64,000 nt of DNA from Desmodus rotundus. Taxonomy: Eukaryota > Chordata > Mammalia > Chiroptera > Phyllostomidae. The DNA lies in NCBI RefSeq assembly GCF_022682495.2, contig NC_071391.1, positions 44,483,998 to 44,547,997 on the forward strand, written 5' to 3'. Within the stretch, counting starts at the first letter, position 1. Every line of letters begins with the position of its first letter. The notes beneath the pieces are model-generated. The model was not told the origin of the DNA. It did not search any database and was given only the letters and a program-made list of their open reading frames with translations. This document shows, piece by piece, positions 32,660 to 45,197 of the stretch. The position numbers and the translations under genes were made by a program.

Positions 32660-33430
32660 CACATATATAAAATGTTATAATAAGTTAAAAGAATAAAAAG
32701 ACAAGCTATAGACTGGCAAGAATATTTGCAAAATACTTATCTGATAAAAGACTTGAATCCAAAACATACAAAGAACTTTTAAGACTCAACAATTAAAAAC
32801 TAAACAACTCATTTGAGAAAATGGAGAAAAGATCTGAACAGACATATCATCAAAGAAGATATACAAATAGCAACAATCATATGAAAATATGCTCAATATC
32901 ATTTGTCATTAAGAAATTGGAAACTGAAGCAGTAATGAGATATTACTACACACCTGTTAGAATGGCTAAAATTCAAAACACTGAGAGCACCAAATGTTGG
33001 TGAGCATGTGGAGCAATAAAGATGTTTATTCATTAGTGGTGGGGATGCAAAATAGTATAGACAGTCCAGAAAGGAGTGTTGCAGGTTACTAAGAAACCAA
33101 GCCCAGCCCTACCATGTGATCCCACAACTGCATGCTCCTAGATATTTCCCTCAAGTGAGTTGAAAACGTATGTCCACACAGAGATATGCACATGAATGTT
33201 TATAACAACCTTATTTGTAATTGCAAAAACTTGAAGCAACGAAAATGAATTATTTATAAATTACATTCATAAAATGTAATATTTTTGATGAAAGACAGAG
33301 ATATCAAGTAGTGAAAAGACATGGAAGAACCTTAACTTCATATTGCTAAGTGAAAGGAGCCATCCTGAGATGGCTACATATATTTATATGATTTTAACTA
33401 TATACCATTCAAGAAAAAGCAAAATTATAA
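32660..33430 (+). mobile_element. Old L1 fragment, ORF2 3' end
   Basis: Sense ORF2 motifs in order: CATACAAAGAACTTTTAAGA near 32765, a TCATTAAGAAATTGGAAACT stretch near 32905, CACACCTGTTAGAATGGCTA near 32949, and a tail near 33430. Stops and frameshifts throughout. Confidence 0.82.
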
Positions 33431-35090
33431 AAACAGGGTGAAGGTCGGTTGTTCTCAGGGGTTCAGGGAGAGGGGCCGGGATGAGCTAGGAGGAGCACAG
33501 GGGCTGCCTTTCTGGTCCTTCCCTCTTTAGACCCTCTAGTGAGACAACAGCGTTCACTAGACTTGCTCTCTCCCACTGTCTGGCTTATGTACTGGCTAGC
33601 GCTCAGGAATCTCTCTTGCCCATAAAACAGTTATGTCAGCTTAGAGAAACTTAAATGTAACACACGTTTAAAGGAAAAATCCCAACCAGTTCAACATCCT
33701 CAGTTTAAAGGAAAGAAAGCCATGGCCCAAGAAATTTCTACCATTATTTTAGTTACAGAGCCACAATCCCTTATTCATTCTTGTGAAATCCATAGAACTT
33801 TGAAAACTGAAACTTTGGCTGCACAGTCTGACCTGAAGCAATGACAAAACCCGATGTACACGGTTGTGAGGATATTTGTCCTGCATAGTTAAATATTGTG
33901 TGTTTGTTGAAATAATATCAATCTACTTGATTAAGAGGGACTCACCAAGACCCAAAAGATATTGTTACCTGATATCAAGGATATGAACATGTAACTTTTC
34001 TGAAATCTGGAAAATTATTTTCCTACAAAATGTGACCCAAAGATTTTAGAAAATGGACTAGAGACATCTGTGAGAGAGACTACAGATATTGAAGGTCATA
34101 GATAATAATTAATCCACCTGCACAGAATATTACTGGAAAGGGGTTTTAAACTAGTAACAGTTTAAGCCCACTTGCTCATTATATGTATCTGAAATATTAT
34201 CTACCAGAGATTTTTTTATCAAAAAAGGAAAACATAACTATTTCTAGAAGAAAATATGTATCTGAAATCATTATCTACCAAAACCTTCCAATCAAAAACT
34301 AAAGCATGGCTCTTCAAAGGAATTAGACAATCAGGGCTGTCGAGTCCCTAGATTTGAAAGTATCAGAATAAAGTATAAGTAGAGCCTCCAGCCTCCACCT
34401 GTGGATCCCATTCTTTGTAGTTCTGGTCACTGTCAGAAAATCAGACACAAAGACCAATTTCTACCGTCACCTAATTTTTCACTCTCCTCCCTCAATCTCT
34501 TTTCCTCTACTATACTTCAGTGCCTTTAATTTATTTTCCAAGGGTAGGTAGGAAGATAAGTGCTTTTCCTTTTTTAAATCCACAATCTCTAGAGCAACTA
34601 TGCAATTAAATGTCACTTTTGCTCTTAATACTTTTGGATGAAAAGCATTTGAAATGCAGGGAACACCAAGTGGCTACAACTGACTATGTGACCAATGGAA
34701 GAGAGGAAAAGCTAAGGAGCTTGAAAATTTCAAAGTAAATAAGATGACAGAACTCAGTTGTAGGAGTCTTCTGAGAAGCGCACAATTATTCTACAGGTGG
34801 CATTGACAGCTTCTATTTGAAAATGCCTCATTGGGCGCAGGGTATTATTTCTGCAGTAGCACTAATCTCTGACACGTAAAGGAAACCTGGAGAGTTATCT
34901 GTATGTGTTAACTTGGATGTCTGACTGTGCTAGCCAGGGGAGCAACTGAGTGTGTTGTAGAGGGAGAGAAAGCAGGCGTGCTTCTCCCTGCAGGCTATGC
35001 ACCAGAAACAGCTCTAGGCCACCTCTGTCCATGAGGGAAATAAAATTCCATCCTCTACGGGCTGAAGAAGTTGGACCTGAGAGATGCCTA
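33431..35090. other. Intergenic DNA, nothing recognised
   Basis: Mixed composition; no exon or repeat could be named. Confidence 0.4.
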
Positions 35091-35098
35091 AAAGGAGG

Positions 35099-35203
35099 TA
35101 TAAATAGAGAGTTCCAGATTCCTATTTGTGTTTTGGACATCTTGCTTTCATTTTTTTTCTCCGCTCAACCAATTAAATACCTTCAGGATCCTGGAAAATA
35201 TAG
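35099..35203 (+). promoter_or_regulatory. Candidate TATA box and non-coding first exon of the OR52Z1-like gene
   Basis: TATAAATAG at 35099-35107 is followed about 100 bases later by TATAG|GTAAGT, a consensus 5' splice site at 35204. The OR52Z1-like coding exon begins 2.8 kb downstream. Mammalian OR genes often have short untranslated first exons at such distances. Not provable without transcripts. Confidence 0.4.
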
Positions 35204-37534
35204 GTAAGTAAACTGAGTTATGCTCAGTGAAGACATATAGAAAAGAAACCAGGAAAAATAATGTAGGAAACTGTAGAATAGAATCTGCTCATTCTTCCTG
35301 GAACTGAATCATCTTGCATTGTCCTTAACCTTGACCTATGATATATTGGATGTGACTTTTACTCTGAATTTGACCTGCAATCATAGTATCTCTTTGTGCT
35401 CTCTTATTAAATGGGTCCTCTGCAAAGACCACAAATATATGCATTTCTCCTCTTAGAATATGTTAATGCGGTGGTCATTTTTCTTAGACATGCAGATCTG
35501 AATGTTGTAATTAGATGCATTGAACTTACAACTAGTAGTGAAAAAGGGTCAGTTATAAAAAAGTTTATTAAAGATTACACATACACGTATACATATATAT
35601 GCATGATTTTTTCATAGAATCTACTGAATATTCATTATACATCAGGTGCTGTGCTAGGTGCATATGAAGAAGCTGAAACTCAAAGATTTTTAACTCCCTT
35701 CTCTATATAACAAGGTGTTTCATTAGTAATGAGGCAAGAATACTCTATTTCTAAGCCCAAGTGTCCATCTCTAATTAAACTGTACCTTATAAAAGTAAAC
35801 TTGTTTTGGATAAAAATGATCACTTGGGACCATGTGCTCAGTATAAGAAAGTAAGTCATGGTCCTTATGGAAACCTTGAACGAGTTCAACCTCTGTGTCG
35901 TGGCACAAAGCCTAAAATCCAGAATGTGACTTAGGCAATATTTGAATTCAATTCTATGTAGCCCTAGGATCACACTCTCTGTTTTACCACACACTGCCCC
36001 ATTCACATATTAATGATTGTCAGAACATTCATGAGCAATGTTATAAAATAATGCCTCAAGGAAATCCAGACCTATGAGTTCACTAACTACAAGTGATTAT
36101 GCTATAGTCAAGGGAAAAAAAAACTAATAAAACAAAACAGATCACTGATATCTCAGAAGATCACCAGTAGAGTTTAAAGAAAACTTGCAAAATTTCTCCT
36201 CCTCCCTCGCATCTCCACTTGTGTATTTTTTTCCATCACTTAGACTCTTCCGTGTCCCTTCCTAATGTCCCTGTGAAGCCTCACTCACTGTGGGCACCCC
36301 CTGCACAGCCACACTGCACTCACGTGCCTGGCTCCGTCATGGATCTGTGCGGGTGTGCTCCCAGATTTTCTTTTCTCTCACTCCCCAAAGTGTCGAAAGC
36401 CCATTGCCATCTTTAAACAACGAATTTTAGCTATATGTAAGGGGTTAAACAGTTGAGCGATGTAATGAAAGATCTCTAGACTTATGCATATCAACATGTT
36501 ATTAAATCATTTTAAAAGAATTACATCCCAACATAAAAGCATAATGGGCTGACCCTTTGAGGATTATATATTCTAACTCATAACTCAAAAAATGGAGTCC
36601 AATCATTTCAATCATACAAAGGGAGGGATTAAGATATTGACAGCTTAATAAAAACAAAAGTAAAGATAATAAAACAATACTGTACAATGATTGCTACCCT
36701 GAACTGCAGTAGAATCAAGAGATGAAGAGGCAGCCATTCCTGAAGTATGTACACCACTTAGAAAATGAGAAATTTAGCTAACTCTTATTTGAGAATAGGG
36801 ACTGTGAGAAGATGGGAGCCACTTATCAACCGTTGATTTTGTGTCTATGTCTCTACCTTGTTTATATCTATATGTTTATGTACACACACACACACATACA
36901 CACACAGCCTACCCTAATATTAGGTCTCCTAGCCTGACTTTTCACCCAGCAACTCTCTTACTCCTATCCATGTTCTTTGAGAACTATAGAAAAATAGTAA
37001 TCAATAAATTACCTTCTCTCCCTTTTATTGAAGGACTATGGACCCCTGCTTTGTAATATGACAATATCAAGTTATTTTCTACTGTGGTGGCCTTCGGAGA
37101 TACAAAGTATATTGTCTCATTTTCCATCAGTGACCCAGGTGGATCAGAATGATTTTCCTTCACCACATGCTAAGCATATCCATTTCAGAACCCAACTCAG
37201 TCTGGCAGTAAAAATAGTTTTTAACCTTAATCTCACAATTTTAAGGGATTGGCAGGCAGGGATCAATTTAATTCACCTGTGGGCTCTCAGTGTCTAGCAC
37301 AGGGCTCAACATCAAGTCAGCAATCAACCAATGTTGAAGAAGGCATATGTACAAAATTGCTTGAAATATATTTTGTCAACACCCAGTCCCTCCATTTTCC
37401 ATAAGCAGTATAATCCAATTTCACATCTGTCTGTTTGACTCAGGAATCTGATCAGTAAAAATTTTGATGACATTTTTATATCTAGTTTTGTTTTTATAGC
37501 TAGTATTGGATGGTCATTGATATCACAGCTTTCA
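35204..37534. other. OR upstream DNA with MIR trace and (CA)n
   Basis: A MIR-like scrap (AGGTGCTGTGCTAGGTGC) lies near 35645 and a (CA)n tract at about 36880-36906. No gene seen. Confidence 0.45.
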
Positions 37535-37745
37535 AATCTACCCTGCCTGACTTTGAATCCAGTGTGACCAGCAAATGGCTAAATGAAGGTCTATGGGACA
37601 TGTCCTTTCTGTCATCTACAGGAATAATAACAGCATCTATGTCACAGATTATTGTAAAAGTATTTTAATGGGCTATTGTGAGGATTTAATATTAATATAG
37701 AGTATTATGACACATATAAAGAATTTATGAAATGTTAACTTTTTT
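37535..37745 (+). repeat. MIR SINE
   Basis: CTGACTTTGAATCCAGTG, GTCATCTACAGGAATAATAA and GGCTATTGTGAGGATTTAAT follow the order of a MIR 3' region. Confidence 0.65.
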
Positions 37746-37746
37746 C

Positions 37747-37808
37747 CAGGATACAATATTTAATTCTTACAATATTTAATTTTTTTCAGGATACAATATT
37801 TAATTCTT
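37747..37808. repeat. Short tandem duplication (40-bp period)
   Basis: CAGGATACAATATTTAATTC is repeated at 37747 and 37787. Confidence 0.9.
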
Positions 37809-37978
37809 CAGGAAGGAGTCAGAGTGGACTTTTAGGCCAGTTAGTCCATCTCATTATTCTTTTATAGGGAGGAATATATTGGGGAAAATATCTGATCAGA
37901 TATCATTCAGCCTAAGGTAATGCTCCTGAATCCTCAGTCAGCCCTGTGGTCTTTCATTAAAGGCACTAGGTCTGGAGT

Positions 37979-38950
37979 ATGTGGCCACAGATGGGGCCTT
38001 CTTTTTACAATCACACTAATCCCCAGGATACGTGGTATGTCCTGATGGGAGTCCCAGGACTGGAAGAGGCACACACTTGGATCTCCATCCCTATCTGTTT
38101 CACCTACATTGTGGCTGTCACAGGCAATATCTTCCTCATCGTTTTAATCATGACCCAGAGCAGTCTCCAGGAGCCCATGTATCTCTTCCTTTCCATGCTG
38201 GCCTTCGCTGATGTCCTGCTCTCCACGGCAACAGCCCCCAAGATGCTAGCAATCTTCTGGTTCCATTCCGTGGATATATCCTTTGGTAGCTGTACATCCC
38301 AGATGTTCTTCATACATTTCATCTTTGTGGCAGAATCTGCTATTCTCCTGGCCATGGCATTTGACCGCTATGTGGCCATCTGCTACCCACTGAGATACAC
38401 CGCAATCCTAACCTCCTCAGCCATTGGAAAAATTGGCATAGCAGCTGTGGTCAGGAGCTTTATCATATGCTTTCCATTCATTTTCCTAGTATACCGACTT
38501 ACATACTGTGGGAGAAACATCATTCCCCATTCCTACTGTGAGCACATGGGCATTGCTAGATTGGCATGTGACAATATCAATGTCAACATCATTTATGGCC
38601 TGACTGTGGCTCTGATGTCTACAGGACTGGATGTAGTGCTCATCACTGTTTCCTATGCAATGATCCTCCTCACAGTGTTTCAGAGACCTTCTTGGGTGGC
38701 TAGAGGCAAGGCCCTTAGCACATGTGGTTCCCACATCTGTGTCATACTGATGTTCTATGCTCCAGCCTTCTTTTCATTTTTTGTCCATCGCTTTGGGGGT
38801 AAAACCATCTCTCACCACATCCACATTCTAGTTGCCAATCTCTATGTGGTGGTGCCCCCTATGCTCAACCCCATTATTTATGGGGTGAAGACCAAACAGA
38901 TTAAAGACCGAGTGATTTCGCTCTTCTCCCCCATCAATACATGTTTTTAA
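37979..38950 (+). CDS. Olfactory receptor, OR52Z1-like
   Basis: Class I (OR52 family) odorant GPCR, intact at 323 residues. Either Met1 or Met5 (MGPSFYNHTNP) may start the protein; the glycosylation site NHT follows at once. Seen in order: GVPGLEEAHTWISIP lead, TM1 GNIFLIVLI, PMYLFLSMLAFADV in TM2, MAFDRYVAICYPLRY at the TM3 end, IIPHSYCEHMGIARLACD in the second extracellular loop (typical of OR52), ALSTCGSHICVIL before TM6 and MLNPIIYGVKTKQI in TM7. It lies between OR51V1 and an OR52A-type gene, where human carries OR52Z1, annotated there as a pseudogene to my knowledge. The symbol is withheld because orthology rests on position plus family. Confidence 0.85.
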   Translation: MWPQMGPSFYNHTNPQDTWYVLMGVPGLEEAHTWISIPICFTYIVAVTGNIFLIVLIMTQSSLQEPMYLFLSMLAFADVLLSTATAPKMLAIFWFHSVDISFGSCTSQMFFIHFIFVAESAILLAMAFDRYVAICYPLRYTAILTSSAIGKIGIAAVVRSFIICFPFIFLVYRLTYCGRNIIPHSYCEHMGIARLACDNINVNIIYGLTVALMSTGLDVVLITVSYAMILLTVFQRPSWVARGKALSTCGSHICVILMFYAPAFFSFFVHRFGGKTISHHIHILVANLYVVVPPMLNPIIYGVKTKQIKDRVISLFSPINTCF

Positions 38951-39029
38951 AATAAAGAATACATCAAAAATTAAGAATAGAGTTATTACATTGTGACCCA
39001 GTAAACCTTATTCTGCATACATATCCCCC

Positions 39030-39560
39030 CAAATTGAAAACTTTTATTTCATTTATTCACAAAAATGTATGCACTCCTATGTTCATTGCTACATTATTTA
39101 CAGTGGACAAAGCATAGAAACAGCTGAAATGTCCTTCGATGTATGATTGGAAAAGGAAGAGGTGGTACGTATATATAATAAAATACTACTCAGCCGCAAG
39201 AAAAGATTAAGTGCTGCCATTTGTGATGCCATGGATGGATCTTGAGAATATCATGCTGAGTGGAATAAGACACAAAAAGTTAAGAACCACATAATTTCAT
39301 TCATATGTGGGATATAAAGCTGGAAGCAACAACTGAACAACAAGGAATAAAACCCCCAAACTCATAGACACAGTATAGTGGTTACCAGAGGGAAGGAGGA
39401 TTGGGGGTAGTAAAGGGTATAGGGGGTCATATATATGGCGATAGAGATGATTTGACTTTGGGTGGTGGGCACACAATGCAATGTACAGAAGGTGTTTCAT
39501 CAGAGAATTATACAATGGAAACCTATATAATCTTATTAACCAATGCCACCCTAAAAATTA
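39030..39560 (+). mobile_element. L1 fragment, 3' end
   Basis: Sense ORF2 tail (TCCTATGTTCATTGCTACAT, AAATACTACTCAGCCGCAAG, ATGCCATGGATGGATCTTGA), then a 3' UTR with GTGGTTACCAGAGGGAAGGA. Stops occur in all frames. Confidence 0.85.
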
Positions 39561-39894
39561 ATTAAAAATACAATAAAAATAAATTAATGGTATTCTCAAT
39601 TCTTCTAGAAATCCTATTATTATGCCTTTTAATGTATTCCTAAAAATACATGAAGATAACTGACAAAAGAAATGTATTTCAAGGTTTAACCCAGAGCAAC
39701 TTTTCATGTATAAAGCTAGGAAGTGGGAGTGGTGAGTCACTCAGTTTTTCAATAGACAGTTGAAATTCTGCTGAAATAGAAACATTCTTATTGCTCTCAG
39801 TTGATCCAATAGAATGGGGCCTCCATATTTTAGTTATTTTTCTCAGCATCTATTTCTTAAGTTAAAAAGTGAACTCTAAAGTCAAATAATTTCT

Positions 39895-40075
39895 CCCCAT
39901 TATGGGGGGCAAAGGGGTAAGGGATTTCAGGAACAACTATAAAGGACACAGGGACAAAACCAAGGTGGCGGGTGATCAGGGGAGGGAGGTGGGGATGGCT
40001 GGGGTGGGGAGGAGTGGTGGGGGAAAATGCAGACACCTGTACTTGAACAAGAATGAAATAAAATAAATTTTCCAA
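39895..40075 (+). mobile_element. Very short 5'-truncated bat L1 with TSD
   Basis: Starts in the 3' UTR, with AACTATAAAGGACACAGGG near 39933, then the G-rich part and ACACCTGTACTTGAACAAGA tail. TCAAATAATTTCT (39882-39894) and TCAAACAATTTCT (40076-40088) form a 13-base target-site duplication with one change. Confidence 0.88.
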
Positions 40076-40088
40076 TCAAACAATTTCT

Positions 40089-42265
40089 GATGACTGGCAT
40101 CTCATGAACTGTAGTTGAGGGATGGACACACAGGGCGCCACAAACATCAGGTTACAGTTGTAAGTACATGGAACACAACTCGTGCTTATGTTATCAATTG
40201 TTAATTTTTGCTTTATTTTCCATACAAACAACTAAAAACCTATTTGCCCCATGCTGTATGGTATATATTTATTGAATAAATGAATAATATTGAATTAAGG
40301 TAATATCCAACATTAAATTAACCCACCTGAAACCACACAAATAACTTAAAAGCTAATACTTTTGTTTACATATTGGGGATGGAGGCACAGATCATCAAAG
40401 AGCATCCTGATGTTAATAGGACTTCATTAGGGGACTAAGGGACTGAAAACATTCACATCCAGGACACAAAAATAAAAGTCAATGGCACATTACACAGGAT
40501 GCTTACACAGAATCTTGTATTAAAAAGACTCCAATAGGACAAGTGTAATAATCTATGAACTTGTCTCTAAACTGTGCCTTAATTCCTTCATACCTAGAAA
40601 ATATTCTTACAACCTCTTCTCTTCGAGGCCTAGCACAATGCCATGAGAATGTGAAATCTGAACTTCTTTACACTTCAAGAAAGACAAATAAAACCTCTGA
40701 GGTGTTCTTTTGAATATTTGTAAGCTTTTGAGGGTTAAGTTTTTTATCTGTTTCTTTATAACACACACACACATATACATACATACATGTGTGCACCAGA
40801 AAAGAAAGCTGTGAATAGGCTTTTCTACATCATTTTCATTTTCAGGAAGAGGGAGAGAAGACAGAAAATACAAGTAATTTGTGCCTAGTGGTACTGGGCT
40901 AAATAAACACTATTTCGATTTATCTTCAAAATATTTGGATTTTAGCCATATATTTAAAAAAATCAAAGTAGGGTTTTTCCTATAATACTTTAGATATTTT
41001 TCTGTGAAATTTATACTCAGTGCTATGTTTATTTATCACAATACTACTAATTAACGCAAGTAACAGTATCTGTATTTTATAGATAATGCAGTGAAGGACT
41101 GGTCCATAGGACAGGAAAATAAAGTTATTTTCTCAAGCTCTCAGGGAACGGGTCACGCTTGAACAGAAACCCACGTTCATACGAATAATGTGGAACAATT
41201 AATAATTTTAACAAAGAAAAATATGATTCAGATAGTTTTTAGAATAGCAACATGAATATTATGTAAAGGGTCATATATTTACAAAAAGGTGAATTCAAAA
41301 TCAATACCAACAGTTAGTATTAGAAATGAAAATGTTATTTCCTTGAGCTTTGGAGATCTAGATAATTATCTTGGCTTGAAAAATATGTTCAATTCACTTT
41401 AATTTCAGCAAAGAGTATTTTAGGGGTTAAAAATCTTTGATATTATGAATTCTGGTTTGCCTGTCACACACTAACTGTATGAAATTGGCATTCTGTGTTA
41501 ACTATTGGTTATCGACTGGTAAAATGGAATTATTTAGTATACTTTTCATTGCTTTGATAATTAAATGAAATATGTCATATAATATATTCAACATTTAATA
41601 CATATTCATTTTTTGGCTTTGATAATAATGGTGATTTTTATAAATAAGCACAGTAAAGAACCCAGTCCACCAAACAAAATAGCCCTCCCTCAAATAACCC
41701 TGAGAAAATGTTTGGAATGGCTCACCGTCTTAGATAGATCGGGAAGTCACATACAATTTTGACAAAAGTTGCAGCAAACAAATTTCTGACTCAAAGGCAA
41801 ATTCTTCAAGGAACGAAGGAGAGGAAGAGAGTAGATATATTACAGCATGATGACAGAGTATTTGATTAAGTGACCTCAAGATAGTTTCATGCTCACATCT
41901 GGCAATGGGAAACTAGGAAAATGCCAATCTCATATCCAGAATGTATGAAATAGGAGAGGAACAAAATATGATTGACTTGACAGCTTTAATTTCAAGGACA
42001 CTTTCAGGTGGAGGGCTCAGAAACGGGCACACGCTGAAGGGGATTAGGAGGTCACTGTCTGTGCTCACTGCCAACAGCACTATGCAGAGCTGTGGTCCTG
42101 GAAGTTGTGAAAGGGACTTTTCACGCCCTAGTGTGTCTCCTTGACCACGAAATCTCCAGCTAGTGAACAATGACTGAGGAAGACATAACACCACACAAAT
42201 TGGAAATGTAGAGTTCTGAAGGGGTTTAAGAAAAACTGACATATTCTTTCAGATCATACACACAT
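40089..42265. other. Intergenic DNA with (CA)n and MIR-like scraps
   Basis: A (CA)n tract lies near 40761-40781, and MIR-like DNA near 41020-41170 and 41440-41600. Open frames at 41913-42242 on both strands are not supported by any family feature. Confidence 0.45.
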
Positions 42266-42600
42266 ACACACACACACCTGTCCAGAAAATATCCAGCAGT
42301 GTCATATGAAAAAGAGACATTTATTGAAGAAGATACAAAATTCAAGAAACATCGTACATAGGACAATGATGCTTTAGTCCCCTCCAAAGTAGGCACCTTG
42401 GGACCTCACACAGTTCTTCCAGTCACCATCACTGCACCATCATATTTTTCTGAATCTCATCAACAATCTGACATCTCTTCCCTTAAAAAAGGTGATTTTA
42501 ATTTTGGGAAAAGCCAGAAGTCTCAGGGCACCAAATCTGGGCTGTAGAGGGGCTGAGTCACCTGGGTGATGTAATGTTTCACCAAAAATCCCTGCATGAA
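42266..42600 (-). mobile_element. Mariner fragment, antisense
   Basis: TCCAGAAAATATCCAGC at the left is the mariner terminal repeat region. Antisense transposase follows: the minus strand near 42525-42545 reads the end of a catalytic-domain segment like SDSAPLQPRFGAL. A (CA)n tract touches the left end. The right part is lost near 42600. The two other copies in the window run in the opposite orientation. Confidence 0.78.
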
Positions 42601-42836
42601 TATTGTCTGGTTCCAATTATATAAAATATGTAGAATAAAAATTTATGGAAACATCAAGTAGCTTGGAGATTACCAGAGAAACGAGAATTCCTGCTTAATA
42701 GGCACATAGTTTCTTTCTTTGGTGATGAAAAGGTTTCCAGTTGGATAGTGGTCGTGGTTGTGCAGCACTGTGAGTATCATTAATGCTGATGCAGTGTGCA
42801 TTGAAAAATATTTAATGTGTAAATAGCAAACCACTA

Positions 42837-42907
42837 TTTTGCACACCTGAAACTAATATTGTAATACTGTATTTTTGCACACCTGAAACTAATATTGTAA
42901 TACTGTA
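42837..42907. repeat. 36-bp tandem duplication
   Basis: TTTTGCACACCTGAAACTAA followed by TATTGTAATACTGTA occurs twice in a row. Confidence 0.9.
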
Positions 42908-44029
42908 TATCAATTATACCTTAATTAAAAATAAGAAAAATGTTATCTTTAAAATAAAATTATCTTAAAAGGCTAATATAGCAAATTTAATGATACATAG
43001 CTTTTACCACAATAAAAATTTGAAAACAATTGAACAAAAATCACCAGTAAAACCCAATATGATCATACTAATATTTTGAGTGGGATGATATTAAAATAAC
43101 AGATTGTTTTTAATAAAATCATTATTACTACTATAAACAATATGCAGTGAACATTTCCTGCATTTATTTCCATTACATATACTTATTTTACCATTTTGAA
43201 TGAGGTCATTTTCTATTGCATTTTTTCATTAATTATTGCTGCTATAAGACATTATTGACTTTTCCCCAAGCTTTATTCAGGTATAAATTCAAAATAAAAA
43301 ACTGTATGTATGTAACATGTAAAATCCAATGACCCAATCAGAGTACACATTGTGAAATATTCGCCTAAACTATGTCAATCAGCATATCCACCAAGTAACG
43401 CCTGCACAAATTTCCTTTTTTTCTTCTTTGTTGTAGCAAGAATACCCAAGACTTGTCCTCTTGGCAAATTTCAAGTGCATAATATGGTATAAACATTATA
43501 GATTTGTATGTTGTTCTTGTAGAACTCTGTTGACTTTCTTATGCTTTGTAGATTAAAAACTCACATTATCTTCAAAGTCAGTAAACAAATAAATTAATAA
43601 ACAAAATTCAGATGTCTTTTTTCTTATTTTCTATACTTCTTTGATTTATATTAGAAAAAACCTCAATTATAATAGTATTGTACAGTAGTTTTGACACTGG
43701 ATATTCTGGTCTGGTTTACTCTCATTACACGTGTGGATACCTTTTCTTGACACTTTCTACTTTATATCATAAAGTTTCATCATATATGAGGCCACTGAAG
43801 ACAGAGCAAAAACCATGAGGTGGGAGATTTATTCTTGTAACTATTCTGGTCTCTAAATCTGTCTCTGGGGAAAAGCCACATATAGTTCAACTACTGCGAT
43901 GATATAACTTTTGCTTCTCCCAGTTTCAGAGTCTAATGAAAAATTATGCATCCTCTCCCTCTATGAAGGGGTCTCAGTTTATTTAGCCATCTCTTAGTAC
44001 ATTGATTTAAAATATAGGTGTCAGATCAG
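42908..44029. other. AT-rich DNA with possible old L1 remnants
   Basis: Around 43258-43500 there are weak resemblances to old L1 3' DNA. Nothing firm. Confidence 0.35.
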
Positions 44030-44140
44030 AGGCACAGAAACATGGAACAGACTGACAGCTGTAAGAGGGGAGGCTGGAGGTGGAAACTAGGCAGAGGGAA
44101 AAATTTGGGACAACTGTATTAGCATAAACAATAAAAAAGA
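44030..44140 (+). mobile_element. Short L1-type 3' end sharing the half-L1 tail
   Basis: G-rich stretch, then TTGGGACAACTGTATTAGCA and TAAACAATAAAAAAG. This tail variant is the one used by the 20-22 kb half-L1, not the AATTGAATAACAATAAA type of the other L1s here. Confidence 0.7.
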
Positions 44141-44224
44141 CTAAAAAAGGCAAAAAAATCATTGCAAAGAAATAAATATATTTCAAGTAATTATACACAC
44201 ACACACACACACACATGTGTGGGG

Positions 44225-44870
44225 AAGTTGTCCAGAAAAAGTCCAACCATTGTTATTATAATGAGAATGGTTTGTGCAACATCGATGTAACCTGGCAGCC
44301 AAGGAGAGTGGACTGGAATGTGCATGTGTGAACAATGACAACTTCTCAGTACTAGTCACTGGTAGACACCAATGAGTGAATATGTGTACTGTGTGGTCAT
44401 CACATTCAAAATGACTTGAGTGAGTAGAGCAACAAATCTGCATCAAATTTTGTGTGAAGTTTGAATATTCCTATGCAGAAATTATTCCAGTGATTCAGAA
44501 AGCTGCGGCTAGGGACAACTGGTGATTGGCAGCTTCACCAGGACAACACGCCCACTCCTGCATCACATTTTGATGCAGGGATTTTTGGTGAAACAATCAA
44601 ATCATCCAAGTGACTCAGCCTCCTTACAGCACAGATCTTATGCCCTGTGACTTCCAGCTTTTCCCCAAACTAAAATCACCTTTGAAAGGAAAGAATGTCA
44701 GACTGTCAAAGAGATTCAGGAAAATACAATGGGGCAGCTGATGGCAATTGGGAGAAATGTGTGAGGTCCCAAGGTGCCTGCTTTGAAGGGGACTAAGGTG
44801 TCATCATCTTATGCCCAATGTTTCTTGTACCTAGTATCCTCTTCAATAAATCTCTCTTTTTCATAAAACA
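44225..44870 (+). mobile_element. Internally deleted mariner
   Basis: The terminal region TTGTCCAGAAAAAGTCCAAC sits beside a (CA)n tract (44197-44216). The transposase N-terminal region is recognisable after ATGACTTGAGTGAGTAGAGC (near 44411), including ATTCAGAAAGCTGCGG. Then comes an abrupt join to the catalytic end (CCCTGTGACTTCCAGCTTTT near 44642, the CDF.LF segment) and the end CAATAAATCTCTCTTTTTCA. At about 645 bases it is half the length of an intact mariner and cannot make transposase. Confidence 0.85.
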
Positions 44871-45197
44871 ATGAAATTAAAATTAAAATAGAATATGGAG
44901 TTCCTCCAAATGGTTGAGGAAAGGACAGACCACCAATTAATACATGGTATTGAAAAAATTACATATTTGAGAATAATTAAATGAAACCCCAAATCACCCA
45001 AGTCCTCAGAACAAACTCCAAATGGAGTAAACATTTCTTCTCTCTCTCTCTTTCTGTCTCTCCTATTGCTGTCTCTTTTCACTATTACTGTCTATTTCTC
45101 TTAATCATTATGCATATCACCTTCTATCTATGTCTACTGTTCTATCTCTACCTCCATTGCTCTGTTTTTTACTTTGTATATAGAATAGCTACTTTTT

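Noticed and set aside
41913..42242. 109-codon minus-strand frame and 67-codon plus-strand frame
   Set aside because: Overlapping opposite frames without motifs; neither has support.
42837..42907. CRISPR-like short repeats
   Set aside because: Just two adjacent copies without spacers in a vertebrate genome; a simple tandem duplication.
44411..44800. Functional mariner transposase
   Set aside because: The middle of the gene is missing and the remaining parts contain stops in every frame.
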